Assembly: GCA_963695175.1 (NCBI GenBank)
Contig: CAVOGG010000002.1
Location: 310,001-374,000, forward strand
Direction: 5' to 3'
Source of the DNA: Fodinibacter sp963695175
Lineage (GTDB): Bacteria > Actinomycetota > Actinomycetes > Actinomycetales > Dermatophilaceae
DNA length: 64,000 nucleotides
The translations under genes were made by a program, and so were the position numbers. Shown piece after piece: positions 7,297 through 15,852 of the stretch (its first letter is position 1; the number at the start of each line of letters is the position of its first letter). The notes below the pieces were generated by a model. It saw only the letters and a program-made list of their open reading frames with translations, made no database searches and was not told the DNA's origin.

Positions 7297-8973
7297 TCAG
7301 ATCTGGTCGTCGCGCAGCACCGTGCCGTCGGGGTCGAACAGGTCGTACAGCCGGGGTGTCCAGAGCAGCTGGGCCCGGGTCAGCTCGGGCGGCGACAGCC
7401 GGCGCAGGCGGCCCGGCGGGCGCTCGACTCCCGCCGCCCCGGACCAGGCGCCGGCGCGCCGGCGCCACCGCACCGAGGTGCCCTTGAGCGGCGCCTTGGG
7501 GCGCGGCAGGTGCCGCCGGCCACGGGGGGCGCTCCCACCGGCGTACCAGTCGTCCAGCGCCGTGGCCGCCGACGCCATGAGGTCCCAGACCTCGTCGGGG
7601 TCGTCCGGGACGTCCTCCGGGGAGACGCCGAGGTGCTCGGCCACCAGCTCGCGGCGCAGCCGTAGGGCGAACGAGTCACCCGGCGAGGGCGCCTCGCGGT
7701 CGGTCACCCGCACGTCCTGCACCGCGCACGCGATCTCCGAGTCGCTCGACCACGAGCGCCGGTTGAAGTTGTCGGACCCCACGCTGGCCCAGACGTCGTC
7801 GATGACACACACCTTGGCGTGCACGTAGATCGGGTACCCGGCCTCGCTGGTGAGCCCGTACACGGCGACCCGGTCGCCACCGGCCTCGAGCAGGAGGTCC
7901 ATCGCCAGCTTGCGCCCGTAGAGCTGCGGCGGGAGCGTGAGCACGCCGTCCTCGTCGGGGACCATCGGGATCACCGCGATGAGGCGCAGCTCGGGGTTCT
8001 CGCGCAGGGCCTTGCCGAAGTGCCGCCCGACCTCCTCCGACCACAGGTACTGGTCCTCGAGGTAGACCAGCCGCCGGGCGTGCGCGACGGCCGTGGTGTT
8101 GGCGTGCGCCACGCTGCGCTCCCCCGCCGGTGCGAAGTCGTAGCCCTTGGGCAGGATCGCCGGGTAGGTGCGCAGGATCTGCACCGCCTCCGTGGCAGCC
8201 TCCGTCGGTGAGGGCGGCGGCGGCGCCTGATCGGCCAGGGGGCGCGGCACCATCGGCTCGCGCTGGGCCAGGCTCGACAGCAGCCGCCCGGGGTTGAGGG
8301 TCAGCGGCGTGGAGTCCTCCCACCGCTCACGGAAGGTGGTCTCGACGTCGAAGACCGCCGGACCCTGGATGGCGACGTGCACGTCGTGCCAGGCCGGGCG
8401 CGCCCCGAACACCTGCGGCATCGGGATCACCTGGGTGTCGCCCTCGTGCCCGATGTCGTCGCGGCGGCTGTGGCACAGGTCGATGCCGCCGAGGAACGCG
8501 ATGTCGCGCGAGGGGTCGTCCCGGTGCCGCAGCACGACGAACTTCTGGTGGTGCGAACCGCCGGTGCGCACCCGCATGTCGCGCAGGCACTGACCGCCGG
8601 CCTCGTCGATCTCGATGCCGAGCAGACGCGACTTCTCGGAGTGGAAGCCGAGCTTGTTCCAGTGCGAGCGCCACAGCAGCCCGCGCACGTCGGCCCCGCG
8701 CCGGGCCGCCGCGGCGAAGGTCGCCGACACCGTGGATGCCGGGTCGTCGGTCAGCCGCTGGTCCGGGTCCCCGCGCCAGTCGACGAAGTAGAGCAGGTCC
8801 CCCTCCCCCAGGGCGCTGACCCGTTCGTGCAGCTCGGCCATGTACGGCCGGCCGTGGACGATCGGCCGCACCCGGTTGCCCTCGCTCCACGCGACCCCCT
8901 CCGGGTGGTGGTCGTCGATGACGGTGTGGGGGTTGTCCCGCTCGGCGGGCCGGAGGAAGAGGTCGGGGAGCAC
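7297..8973 (-). CDS. Phospholipase D family protein
   Basis: The 558-residue product has two HKD motifs: HHQKFVVLRHRD (about residue 140) and HAKVCVIDDVWASVGSDNFN (about residue 395). These make up the bipartite active site of the PLD superfamily. The second is complete with the downstream GSxNxNxRS pattern. Additional family features are GGIDLCHSRRDD after the first motif and YLEDQYLWSEEVG before the second. No signal peptide or membrane segment is evident, suggesting a cytoplasmic phosphodiesterase or phosphatidyltransferase. The substrate is unknown. The last 70 residues are arginine- and proline-rich. It is transcribed toward the ATP-grasp operon promoter and stands alone. Confidence 0.88.
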   Translation of the reverse strand: MLPDLFLRPAERDNPHTVIDDHHPEGVAWSEGNRVRPIVHGRPYMAELHERVSALGEGDLLYFVDWRGDPDQRLTDDPASTVSATFAAAARRGADVRGLLWRSHWNKLGFHSEKSRLLGIEIDEAGGQCLRDMRVRTGGSHHQKFVVLRHRDDPSRDIAFLGGIDLCHSRRDDIGHEGDTQVIPMPQVFGARPAWHDVHVAIQGPAVFDVETTFRERWEDSTPLTLNPGRLLSSLAQREPMVPRPLADQAPPPPSPTEAATEAVQILRTYPAILPKGYDFAPAGERSVAHANTTAVAHARRLVYLEDQYLWSEEVGRHFGKALRENPELRLIAVIPMVPDEDGVLTLPPQLYGRKLAMDLLLEAGGDRVAVYGLTSEAGYPIYVHAKVCVIDDVWASVGSDNFNRRSWSSDSEIACAVQDVRVTDREAPSPGDSFALRLRRELVAEHLGVSPEDVPDDPDEVWDLMASAATALDDWYAGGSAPRGRRHLPRPKAPLKGTSVRWRRRAGAWSGAAGVERPPGRLRRLSPPELTRAQLLWTPRLYDLFDPDGTVLRDDQI

Positions 8974-9065
8974 GCCGCCATCCTGCCCGCACCGCAGCCC
9001 GCACGGCGCGCGACGATGTGGTCGAAGTCCCTTGGTACCCAGCCCGACCCTCTTACGATGCAGGC

Positions 9066-9770
9066 ATGCCCGGCATGCGTGTGGTGCTCGCGGAGGACAG
9101 CGTGCTCCTCCGACAGGGCCTCGTCGCGCTCCTGACCGAGCACCCTGCCGTCGACGAGGTCATCGAGGCCGGCGATCTCGGCGAGCTGCTCGACGCGGTC
9201 GGTGAGCAGGAGCCCGATGTCGTGCTCGCCGACATCCGGATGCCGCCCACGCACACCGACGAGGGCATCCGCGCCGCCGAGCGCTTCCGTCGCACCCATC
9301 CCAAGCTCGGGGTCGTCGTGCTGTCGCAGCACGCGGACGCCGAGGGAGCGCTGGCCCTGGTGGCCGGAGGCAGCACCGGCCGCGGCTACCTGCTCAAGGA
9401 GCGCGTCGCCGACGTCGAGCACCTGGTGTCGGCGATGGAGGCGGTGCGCCGCGGGGAGAGCGTCATCGACCCGCACGTCGTCGACGCCCTGATGCGGCAC
9501 CGGCTGCGCTTCGAGGCGAGCCCCGTCGCCCGGCTCACCAGCCGCGAGCGCGAGGTGCTCGGCCTGATCGCCACCGGGGCCTCGAACTCGGCGATCGCCT
9601 CGACGCTGCACGTGACCTCCAGAGCGGTCGAGAAGCACATCAACTCGATCTTCACCAAGCTCGACCTGCCCGCCGGAGACAGCACCCATCGCCGGGTCGC
9701 GGCCGTGCTGCTCTACCTCGGCGACAGCGGGTCCCCGCCGAGTGCGGCGGCGGCCGGGCCGGCGGTCTGA
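9066..9770 (+). CDS. LuxR/NarL-type response regulator
   Basis: The 234-residue product has a receiver domain starting MRVVLAEDSVLLRQGLVALL with the phospho-acceptor in DVVLADIRMPPTH (about residue 56) and the conserved Lys in GYLLKERVAD. A C-terminal GerE/LuxR helix-turn-helix follows (LTSREREVLGLIATGASN, AIASTLHVTSRAVEKHINSI). ATG 9066 is used; an ATG three codons later is also possible. The histidine kinase starts two bases after its stop, so the two form a cognate pair. The signal and target genes are unknown. Confidence 0.9.
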   Translation: MPGMRVVLAEDSVLLRQGLVALLTEHPAVDEVIEAGDLGELLDAVGEQEPDVVLADIRMPPTHTDEGIRAAERFRRTHPKLGVVVLSQHADAEGALALVAGGSTGRGYLLKERVADVEHLVSAMEAVRRGESVIDPHVVDALMRHRLRFEASPVARLTSREREVLGLIATGASNSAIASTLHVTSRAVEKHINSIFTKLDLPAGDSTHRRVAAVLLYLGDSGSPPSAAAAGPAV

Positions 9771-9771
9771 C

Positions 9772-10998
9772 GTGGCGCGGCTCCCGAGCGGGTTCGTCGG
9801 GCACCCCGCCGGGAACCGCAGGCTGGCCCGGTTGCGGGCCTACCTGCGCATCAACGTCGTGGCGGTCTGGTTGTCGGTGGTGGCCCTGCTCGCGATGCGG
9901 GTGGCGTTCGGCCCCTCGCACACGATCATGAACAACCTCTACGCCCTGGTGGCGTGCGGCATCCTCCTGCTCGCCGCGGAGGTGCTGGCCGCACGCGACC
10001 GGAACGCTGCCGCGGCCTCGGTCACCATCGTCGCCACCTGGGTGGTCTCGCTCGCCATCATCTGGGTGAGCCCGTTCCTGGCACCCGTGGGGCTGCTCGC
10101 CCTGCTGCTGCCGCTCGTCATCGTCGCCGACCACCTCGGCCCCCGGGTGCGCACCGCCGCCCGCATCGCCACGGTGACCCTGTGCGGCCTGCTCTCCGCG
10201 ATGGGAGTGGCCCGCTGGACGGCCTACGAGGCCACCCACCCGGTCACCCTGCGCACGGTCCTGATCGTTGGGATCTTCGTCCCGGTGCTCGTCAGCGTGC
10301 TGGTCGCGGGGTTGCGCGACAACGTCAACCGTCTGAACGAGCGGACCAAGGAGCTCGAGGAGTCGCGGGCCCGCCTCGCGGTCGCCGCCGTCGAGGCCCG
10401 CCGTTCCATCGAGCGCGACCTGCACGACGGCGCCCAGCAGCGCCTCGCCTCGATCGCCGTGGACCTCGGCCGCGCCACCCGGATGTTCGACCAGGACCCG
10501 CCCCAGGCGCGCACGATCGTGCGCGGCCTGCAGGGCCAGCTCGAGGCGGCGATCCGCGAGCTGCGCGACCTGGCGCACGGCATCTACCCACCGCTGCTCG
10601 GCGAGCGTGGCCTCGTCGGGGCGCTGCCGGCCGCGGCCCGCCGCACGACCCTGCCGTGCACGGTCGACCTGCACTCGCTGGGTCGGCACTCGCCCTCGGT
10701 CGAGGCGGCCGTGTACTTCTGCTGCACCGAGGCCATCCACAACGCCGACCGGCACTCGGGCGCTTCGATCATCACCGTGCAGGCGTCCGACGACGAGGGG
10801 CCGGGCCGTGGGCTGCGGTTCAGCGTCACCGACGACGGGCACGGGTTCGACCCGGGCGCGGTGCGCTCCGCCCACGGCCTGACCGGCATGCGCGACCGGA
10901 TCCGGGCAGCCGGCGGCGAGCTGCGGATCGTCTCTGCCCCGGGTCGTGGCACCACGGTCGAGGGGCACTTCGCCCCCGGCACACGACAGCCACGATGA
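9772..10998 (+). CDS. Sensor histidine kinase, HisKA_3/NarX type
   Basis: Using the GTG at 9772, one base after the regulator stop, the product has 408 residues; an in-frame GTG at 9742 would overlap the regulator. About four or five membrane segments fill residues 30-180 (VAVWLSVVALLAM, LVACGILLLAAEVL, VSLAIIWVSPFLAPVGLLALLL, VLIVGIFVPVLVSVLVAGL). A coiled stretch (LNERTKELEESRARLAVAAVEA) leads into the HisKA_3 phospho-acceptor box ERDLHDGAQQRLASIAVDLG. The HATPase_c domain shows AIHNADRHSGAS (N box), VTDDGHGFD (G1) and GLTGMRDRI. It lacks a large extracellular sensor, so it probably senses through its membrane region. Confidence 0.9.
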   Translation: MARLPSGFVGHPAGNRRLARLRAYLRINVVAVWLSVVALLAMRVAFGPSHTIMNNLYALVACGILLLAAEVLAARDRNAAAASVTIVATWVVSLAIIWVSPFLAPVGLLALLLPLVIVADHLGPRVRTAARIATVTLCGLLSAMGVARWTAYEATHPVTLRTVLIVGIFVPVLVSVLVAGLRDNVNRLNERTKELEESRARLAVAAVEARRSIERDLHDGAQQRLASIAVDLGRATRMFDQDPPQARTIVRGLQGQLEAAIRELRDLAHGIYPPLLGERGLVGALPAAARRTTLPCTVDLHSLGRHSPSVEAAVYFCCTEAIHNADRHSGASIITVQASDDEGPGRGLRFSVTDDGHGFDPGAVRSAHGLTGMRDRIRAAGGELRIVSAPGRGTTVEGHFAPGTRQPR

Positions 10999-11416
10999 CT
11001 CTCGCCCCGTGCGACCCAGCAGTTCTCCGGCCCGCGTCACCTCAGGGGTTCGGCGACGTCCGGGATGTCCCGAGTCGGTCAGTGACATGGTGGTGCCAGC
11101 ACCACCGCTAGTTGGGATGGCGGCACCCCCGCGGACGTCCGACCACTGGGGGCACAGTTGAGCCCGTGACCGTCGCAGGGGACGGTGCACGCCCACCCGG
11201 GGCCAGGTCGACATCGATCGCCCCGTGGGCGGTGGGTCGCACGGACGGCGTGCGACCCACCGCCGTGGGAACTCCACGCGCGAGCCCTCCGCCTGCAGTG
11301 TCTGCCCGCGCAGCTCGGCGTCGCGGTCTGTCGAACCCGTGGAACACGCTCGCGCCAGGTGCGGTTGACCCAGGTCCTGGCCCACGGGCCGCAGCCGGCA
11401 TCCACGAGGAGAACCC
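10999..11416. other. 418-bp gap with two hairpins, no convincing gene
   Basis: The stretch between the kinase gene and the DUF427 gene shows no coding frame I trust on either strand. GGTGGTG (11089-11095) pairs with CACCACC (11100-11106) as a possible kinase-operon terminator. A much stronger hairpin lies at 11228-11264. The sequence just before 11417 (GAGGAG at 11408-11413) is the ribosome binding site of the next gene. Confidence 0.5.
11228..11264. repeat. 15-bp perfect inverted repeat, 7-nt loop
   Basis: GGCGGTGGGTCGCAC at 11228-11242 is the exact reverse complement of 11250-11264, with loop GGACGGC. It sits alone about 150 bp upstream of the DUF427 gene. It could be a transcript structure or a protein-binding palindrome; there is no T-tract. 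Confidence 0.6.
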
Positions 11417-11698
11417 ATGAAGGCCACCTGGCAGGGCACCGTCATCGCGCAGTCGGACGACACCGTCGTCGTGGAGGGGAACCACTACTTCCCCGCCGAC
11501 GCGGTCGACCAGAGCCTGTTGCGGCCCTCGACCACGCACACGGTCTGCCCGTGGAAGGGCACCGCGTCGTACTGGAGCCTCGAGGTCGACGGCGCCACCA
11601 ACGTCGACGCCGCGTGGTACTACCCCGACCCCAAGGATGCCGCCGCCCAGATCCGCGACCGGGTCGCGTTCTGGAGGGGCGTCACCGTCGAGCCGTGA
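11417..11698 (+). CDS. DUF427 domain protein
   Basis: This 93-residue protein is essentially one DUF427 domain: WQGTVIAQSDDTVVVEGNHYFP, HTVCPWKGTASYWSLEVDG, AAWYYPDPKDAAAQIRDRVAFW. The CPWKGxAxYW and AWxYPxP patterns are the family signature. It is a small soluble beta-rich protein of unknown biochemical role. ATG 11417 has GAGGAG four bases upstream. It is convergent with the small membrane protein ending at 11730. Confidence 0.88.
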   Translation: MKATWQGTVIAQSDDTVVVEGNHYFPADAVDQSLLRPSTTHTVCPWKGTASYWSLEVDGATNVDAAWYYPDPKDAAAQIRDRVAFWRGVTVEP

Positions 11699-11729
11699 GC
11701 GCGTCGGACCGGGCGACGGCGCGCGCCGC

Positions 11730-11945
11730 TCAGATCGCCAGCAGGGCAGCGAGCAGCGCGAAGAGCAGCGCCACCCCGAACACCACGTCGAGCACGTTGA
11801 ACGGCACCCAGAGCAGGTGGGTCACCTTCCAGCCGTAGTCGGCCTCCGGCCACTCCGGGGGCACCCAGCGCCGGGCGCGCCACAGTCGCTGCCCCACCAA
11901 CAGCGTGGTGTAGACCCCGACCGCGACCCACCAGGCGTCGACCAC
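11730..11945 (-). CDS. Small two-helix membrane protein
   Basis: This 71-residue product has an N-terminal hydrophobic helix (WWVAVGVYTTLLVGQRLW), a charged middle (RARRWVPPEWPEADYGWKV) and a C-terminal helix (VLDVVFGVALLFALLAALLAI). It starts 13 bp after the stop of the phosphofructokinase gene on the same strand and may be cotranscribed with it. I do not recognise a family. Confidence 0.6.
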   Translation of the reverse strand: MVDAWWVAVGVYTTLLVGQRLWRARRWVPPEWPEADYGWKVTHLLWVPFNVLDVVFGVALLFALLAALLAI

Positions 11946-11958
11946 GGTCGGGTCCCGA

Positions 11959-13158
11959 TCAGTGCTGCCCGATGGACGCGAGCAGGTCGGCGAACCACGG
12001 GGTGGTCGCGTCGAACGCCTTGCCGCCCTTGATCCGGGGGAACTCGATGGCGCGCAGCTCGTCGCCGCGCTCCTCGTCGTGGCCGATGACGCCCGCCTCG
12101 CCCCGCAGCGCGCAGTCGACGGCGAGGTCGGTGCACTCCTTGATCAGGGCCAGGTCGCGGTCGTTGGCCGCGGCCGAGCGCGCGAAGTAGCCCGACTTCT
12201 GCACCATCGTCTTCTCGGCGCCCAGCAGCTCCGCGAACTGCTTGGCGAACCACGCGCCCGGGTTGACCTTGTCGAGCTGCACGTGGCCGAACGGGTCCTT
12301 GGGCACCTCCTGGCCGGCGGCCTCGAGCTCGGCGACCACCTCCGCGACGCCGGCGCCCTCGGACAGGAAGACGTTGACGCAGCCGAGGTCGTCCATCACA
12401 GCGCGCAGCCGGTCGGCCTCGCCGTGCAGGTCGATCGGGCGCTCGGGCACGAAGACCGCGTGGACGTCCCAGCGGCGGGGGTCGTTGCCGATGCCGGGCA
12501 CGAAGTCCTGCTCGGCGACCCAGTTGTGGTACGCCTCGGCGGTCGCGGCGGTGAGCCAGCCGCAGTTGCGCCCCATGACCTCGTGGACGATGAGCATCCG
12601 GGGGTTCGAGGTGTGCTCGGCGATGATGTTCTGGGCGAAGATCGAGCCCTGCTCGGCCGCGGTCCACGCGCCGAGCGACTGCCGGATCGGCACGACGTCG
12701 TTGTCGACGGTCTTGGGCAGGCCGACCACGGTCAGCTCGTACTCGTTCTCGTGGAGGTAGGCCGCGAGGTCGGCCGCCGTCGTGTTCGTGTCGTCGCCGC
12801 CGATCGTGTGCAGCACGTCGACGCCGTCGGCGGTGAGCTGCTCGGCCGCGACGTGCAGCGGGTCCTGGCCCTCCTGCACGAGCCCGCGCTTCACGCAGTC
12901 GGCGACGTTGGTGAGCTTGACCCGGCTGTTGCCGATCGGCGACCCGCCGAAGCGGTGCAGCAGGTGGGCCCGCTCGCGCACCGCGGGCGTGATCTCGATC
13001 GACTCGCCCTTGAGCAGCCCGGCATACCCGTTGGTGTAGGCGATGATCCGCACGTCGGGCGCCAGCTCGGTGTAGCGCTGGATGAGCCCTCCGACGGCGG
13101 AGGAGAGGCACGGGGCGAGCCCTCCCGCGGTGAGCATGGCGACGGTGCGGACGGTCAT
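11959..13158 (-). CDS. pfp: Pyrophosphate-dependent 6-phosphofructokinase
   Basis: The 399-residue product starts MTVRTVAMLTAGGLAPCLSS, the family's phosphoryl-donor loop. Two diagnostic residues point to PPi rather than ATP as donor: Asp in GGDDTNTTA (ATP enzymes have GGDG) and Lys in PKTVDNDV (ATP enzymes have G in that place). The fructose-6-phosphate contact VMGRNCGW is also present. The enzyme reversibly converts fructose 6-phosphate plus PPi to fructose 1,6-bisphosphate plus Pi in cytoplasmic glycolysis. The ATG at 13158 is favoured because the longer frame to 13284 is non-homologous low-complexity sequence. It lies downstream of asd with a 149-bp gap, likely its own promoter. Confidence 0.9.
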   Translation of the reverse strand: MTVRTVAMLTAGGLAPCLSSAVGGLIQRYTELAPDVRIIAYTNGYAGLLKGESIEITPAVRERAHLLHRFGGSPIGNSRVKLTNVADCVKRGLVQEGQDPLHVAAEQLTADGVDVLHTIGGDDTNTTAADLAAYLHENEYELTVVGLPKTVDNDVVPIRQSLGAWTAAEQGSIFAQNIIAEHTSNPRMLIVHEVMGRNCGWLTAATAEAYHNWVAEQDFVPGIGNDPRRWDVHAVFVPERPIDLHGEADRLRAVMDDLGCVNVFLSEGAGVAEVVAELEAAGQEVPKDPFGHVQLDKVNPGAWFAKQFAELLGAEKTMVQKSGYFARSAAANDRDLALIKECTDLAVDCALRGEAGVIGHDEERGDELRAIEFPRIKGGKAFDATTPWFADLLASIGQH

Positions 13159-13307
13159 GGTGCGCTCCTGCGGTGCGGTGGTCGTGGCGGAGGTGGGACG
13201 GGGCGAAGACGAGATGGAAGGTGCGACTGGCACCGCGGCATCCCGCGTCCCCCATTGTGGCGCGTCGGTGCCCCCACCGGTCACCCGGCCACCATCCGGG
13301 CGTCGGG

Positions 13308-14402
13308 TCAGCGCCCGGTGAGCTCGCGGGCCACCAGCTCCGCGGTCTGCACCATGTTGAGCGCGGCCCCCTTGCGCAGGTTGTCGCCGCAGATGAACAG
13401 GTCGAGCGTGTTCGGCGACTCCGGCGCCTGGCGCAGCCGCCCCGCGAAGCGTGGGTCGGCGCCGACGACGTCGTTGGGCGTCGGGAACTCGGGCTCGTCG
13501 GGGTCGTCGAGCATGACGACCGCCGGCGCCTCGACCAGCGCCCGGCGAGCGTCGGCGACCCGCACCCGCTGCGCGAACGTGGCGTGGATGGTGACCGAGT
13601 GCGACGAGACCACCGGGACGCGCACGCAGGTGGCCGAGATCGGCAGGTCGGGGAGGTCGAGGATCTTGCGGGTCTCGTCGCGCACCTTGACCTCCTCGGA
13701 GGTCCAGCCGTCGCCGACGTGGTGCCCGACGAAGGGAACGACGTTGAGCGCCAACGGAGCCGGGAACGGTGACTCCCCCAGCTCCTCCTCGATGAGCCGA
13801 CGCACGTCGCCAGGGCGGGTGCCGAGCTCACGGTGCCCGTGCACGACGTCGAGCTCGTCGTGCAGACGGGTCATCCCGGTGCGGCCCAGGCCCGAGGCGG
13901 CCTGGAAGGTGGTCACGACGAGCCCGGTCAGCTCCCACACGCCGTGCAGCACGGCGAGCGCGTCGATCATCGTCATGACCGTGGCGCCGGGGTTCGCGAT
14001 GATGCCGCGCGGCCGGTCGGCGACCTTGCGCGGGTTCACCTCGGGCACGACGAGCGGCACGTCGGCCTCGGTGCGGAACTCGGTGCTGTTGTCGATGGCG
14101 ACGACGCCGCGCGACGCCGCCAGCTCGACCCACTCGCGGGCGATCGACGGCGGGATGTCGAAGATGGCCACGTCGATGCCGTCGAAGAACTCCGCCGTCA
14201 GCGCCTCGATGACGACGTCCTCGCCACCGACCGACAGGGTCGAGCCGACGTCCTCGACCCCGGCGGCCACCCGCACCCGGCCCCAGTGCGGGTGACGGGT
14301 CGGCAGCACGTCGAGCACGACCCGGCCGACGGCACCGGTCACCCCCACGATGCCCAGTGTCGGCAGCGCGCCCCCCGTGGTCCCCTCCCCAGTGGCAGCC
14401 AC
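13308..14402 (-). CDS. asd: Aspartate-semialdehyde dehydrogenase homologue lacking the catalytic Cys
   Basis: The 364-residue product aligns by eye over its length with actinobacterial Asd: LGIVGVTGAVGRVVLDVL (NADP fold), VVIDNSTEFR-like AIDNSTEFRTEADVPLVVPE, TFQAASGLGRTGM, EEVKVRDETRKIL, ATCVRVPV, SHSVTIHATF and GDNLRKGAALN. The normal nucleophile motif NPNCTT reads NPGATV here, with Ala140 (codon GCC at 13983-13985) in place of Cys. The substrate-binding Arg and active-site His regions remain. The GTG at 14402 follows the lysC stop by one base, the classical lysC-asd operon order. The protein is probably catalytically inactive or altered; a second Asd would be expected elsewhere in the genome. 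Confidence 0.85.
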   Translation of the reverse strand: MAATGEGTTGGALPTLGIVGVTGAVGRVVLDVLPTRHPHWGRVRVAAGVEDVGSTLSVGGEDVVIEALTAEFFDGIDVAIFDIPPSIAREWVELAASRGVVAIDNSTEFRTEADVPLVVPEVNPRKVADRPRGIIANPGATVMTMIDALAVLHGVWELTGLVVTTFQAASGLGRTGMTRLHDELDVVHGHRELGTRPGDVRRLIEEELGESPFPAPLALNVVPFVGHHVGDGWTSEEVKVRDETRKILDLPDLPISATCVRVPVVSSHSVTIHATFAQRVRVADARRALVEAPAVVMLDDPDEPEFPTPNDVVGADPRFAGRLRQAPESPNTLDLFICGDNLRKGAALNMVQTAELVARELTGR

Positions 14403-14403
14403 G

Positions 14404-15678
14404 TCAGCGGCCGGTGCCCCCGTAGACGACGGCCTCCCCCTCGGTGGAGTCGAGCCCGAACGCCGTGTGCACCGCCCGCACCGCCTCGTCGAGGAGGTCG
14501 TCACGGGTGATCACCGAGATGCGGATCTCCGAGGTCGAGATCATCTCGATGTTGATGCCCGCGTTGGCGAGCGCCTTGAAGAACGTCGCCGAGACACCGG
14601 GGTTGGAGCGCATGCCCGCCCCGACCAGCGAGAGCTTGCCGATCTGGTCGTCGTACTGGATCGAGGAGAAACCGACCTCGCCCTGGATCCGCTGGAGTGC
14701 CTCGACGGCGGCGGTGCCGTCGGTCTTGGGCAGCGTGAACGAGATGTCGGTGAGCCCGGTGTCGGTGGCCGACACGTTCTGCACGATCATGTCGATGTTG
14801 ATCTGGGCCACGGTCACCGCCTCGAAGATCTGCGCGGCCATGCCGGGGCGGTCGGGCACGCCGACGACGGTCACCTTCGCCTCGCTGCGGTCGTGGGCCA
14901 CACCGGCGATGATCGGGGCTTCCACGGCGTCTCCTTGGGGTCCTGGCTGGTCCGTGACGATGGTGCCCTCCTTGTGGGAGAACGACGACCGCACGTGGAT
15001 GGGGATGTCGAAGCGCCGGGCGTACTCGACGCTGCGCAGGTGCAGCACCTTCGAGCCCGACGCCGCGAGCTCGAGCATCTCCTCGTTGGAGATGCGCTCG
15101 ATCTTGCGGGCCGAGGGCACGATGCGGGGGTCTGCGGTGAACACGCCGTCGACGTCGGTGTAGATCTCGCAGACCTCGGCCCCCAGGGCGGCGGCGAGCG
15201 CGACGGCGGTGGTGTCGGTGCCCCCGCGGCCCAGCGTGGTGATCTCCTTGGTGCCCTGGCTGACGCCCTGGAAGCCCGCGACGATGACGATGTGTCCCTT
15301 GCCGAGCGCCTCGGTGATGCGGCCCGGGGTGACGTCGATGATCTTGGCCTTGCCGTGCACGCCGTCGGTGATGACGCCGGCCTGGCTGCCGGTGAACGAG
15401 CGGGCGCTGAACCCGAGGTCGGAGATCGCCATGGCGACCAGCGCCATCGAGATCCGCTCGCCGGCAGTCATCAGCATGTCGAGCTCGCGCGGCGGCGGCA
15501 CCGGGCTGACATCGCGCGCCAGGTCGAGCAGGTCGTCGGTGGAGTCACCCATCGCGGACACGGCCACGACGACGTCGTGACCGGCCTTCTTGGTCTCGGC
15601 GATCCGTCGGGCGACCCGCTTGATGCTCTGGGCGTCGGCCAGCGACGATCCGCCGTACTTCTGGACGACGATGGGCAC
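14404..15678 (-). CDS. lysC: Aspartate kinase
   Basis: This 424-residue enzyme phosphorylates L-aspartate, the first step toward lysine, threonine, methionine and diaminopimelate. The kinase domain shows the KYGGSSLAD nucleotide/aspartate motif at residue 7, MLMTAGERISMALVAMAI, FTGSQAGVITDG and GRGGTDTTAVALAAALGA followed by YTDVDGVFTADPR. Two ACT domains occupy about residues 270-415 (VTVVGVPDRPGMAAQIFEAV and LSLVGAGMRSNPGVSATFFK), the usual site of lysine/threonine feedback inhibition. Length and start (ATG 15678) are standard. An internally started beta subunit, as in other Gram-positives, is possible but not shown. It is the first gene of the operon with asd. Confidence 0.95.
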   Translation of the reverse strand: MPIVVQKYGGSSLADAQSIKRVARRIAETKKAGHDVVVAVSAMGDSTDDLLDLARDVSPVPPPRELDMLMTAGERISMALVAMAISDLGFSARSFTGSQAGVITDGVHGKAKIIDVTPGRITEALGKGHIVIVAGFQGVSQGTKEITTLGRGGTDTTAVALAAALGAEVCEIYTDVDGVFTADPRIVPSARKIERISNEEMLELAASGSKVLHLRSVEYARRFDIPIHVRSSFSHKEGTIVTDQPGPQGDAVEAPIIAGVAHDRSEAKVTVVGVPDRPGMAAQIFEAVTVAQINIDMIVQNVSATDTGLTDISFTLPKTDGTAAVEALQRIQGEVGFSSIQYDDQIGKLSLVGAGMRSNPGVSATFFKALANAGINIEMISTSEIRISVITRDDLLDEAVRAVHTAFGLDSTEGEAVVYGGTGR

Positions 15679-15753
15679 GTGCTACTCCCGTGACGGTGTG
15701 CTTGTGGGGTCGCGACCACTGTAACCGGACGTCCACGGACCGGACGGAATGCC

Positions 15754-15777
15754 CGGATGCCGGTCGGCCGGCATCCG
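15754..15777. repeat. CGGATGCCGG hairpin in divergent promoter region
   Basis: CGGATGCCGG (15754-15763) and CCGGCATCCG (15768-15777) form a perfect 10-bp stem around TCGG. It lies in the 174-bp divergent gap between lysC (minus) and the flavoprotein reductase (plus), about 75 bp from either start. It belongs to the same hairpin family as 5106, 32401 and 34152. Confidence 0.65.
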
Positions 15778-15852
15778 CAAGAAGTCGCTGGTGGGGGCTG
15801 CGCCGCGCGAGGGCACCGCGTAGCGTCGCGACCACCACGTCAAGGAGGTCTC

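Noticed and set aside
9742..9771. Earlier GTG start (9742) for the histidine kinase
   Set aside because: It would overlap the response regulator by 29 bp and add a low-complexity MRRRPGRRSD; GTG 9772 right after the regulator stop is the better choice.
15679..15852. Lysine riboswitch ahead of lysC
   Set aside because: The 174-bp gap holds only a simple 10-bp hairpin; no multi-stem lysine aptamer pattern is visible, and actinobacterial lysC genes usually lack it.
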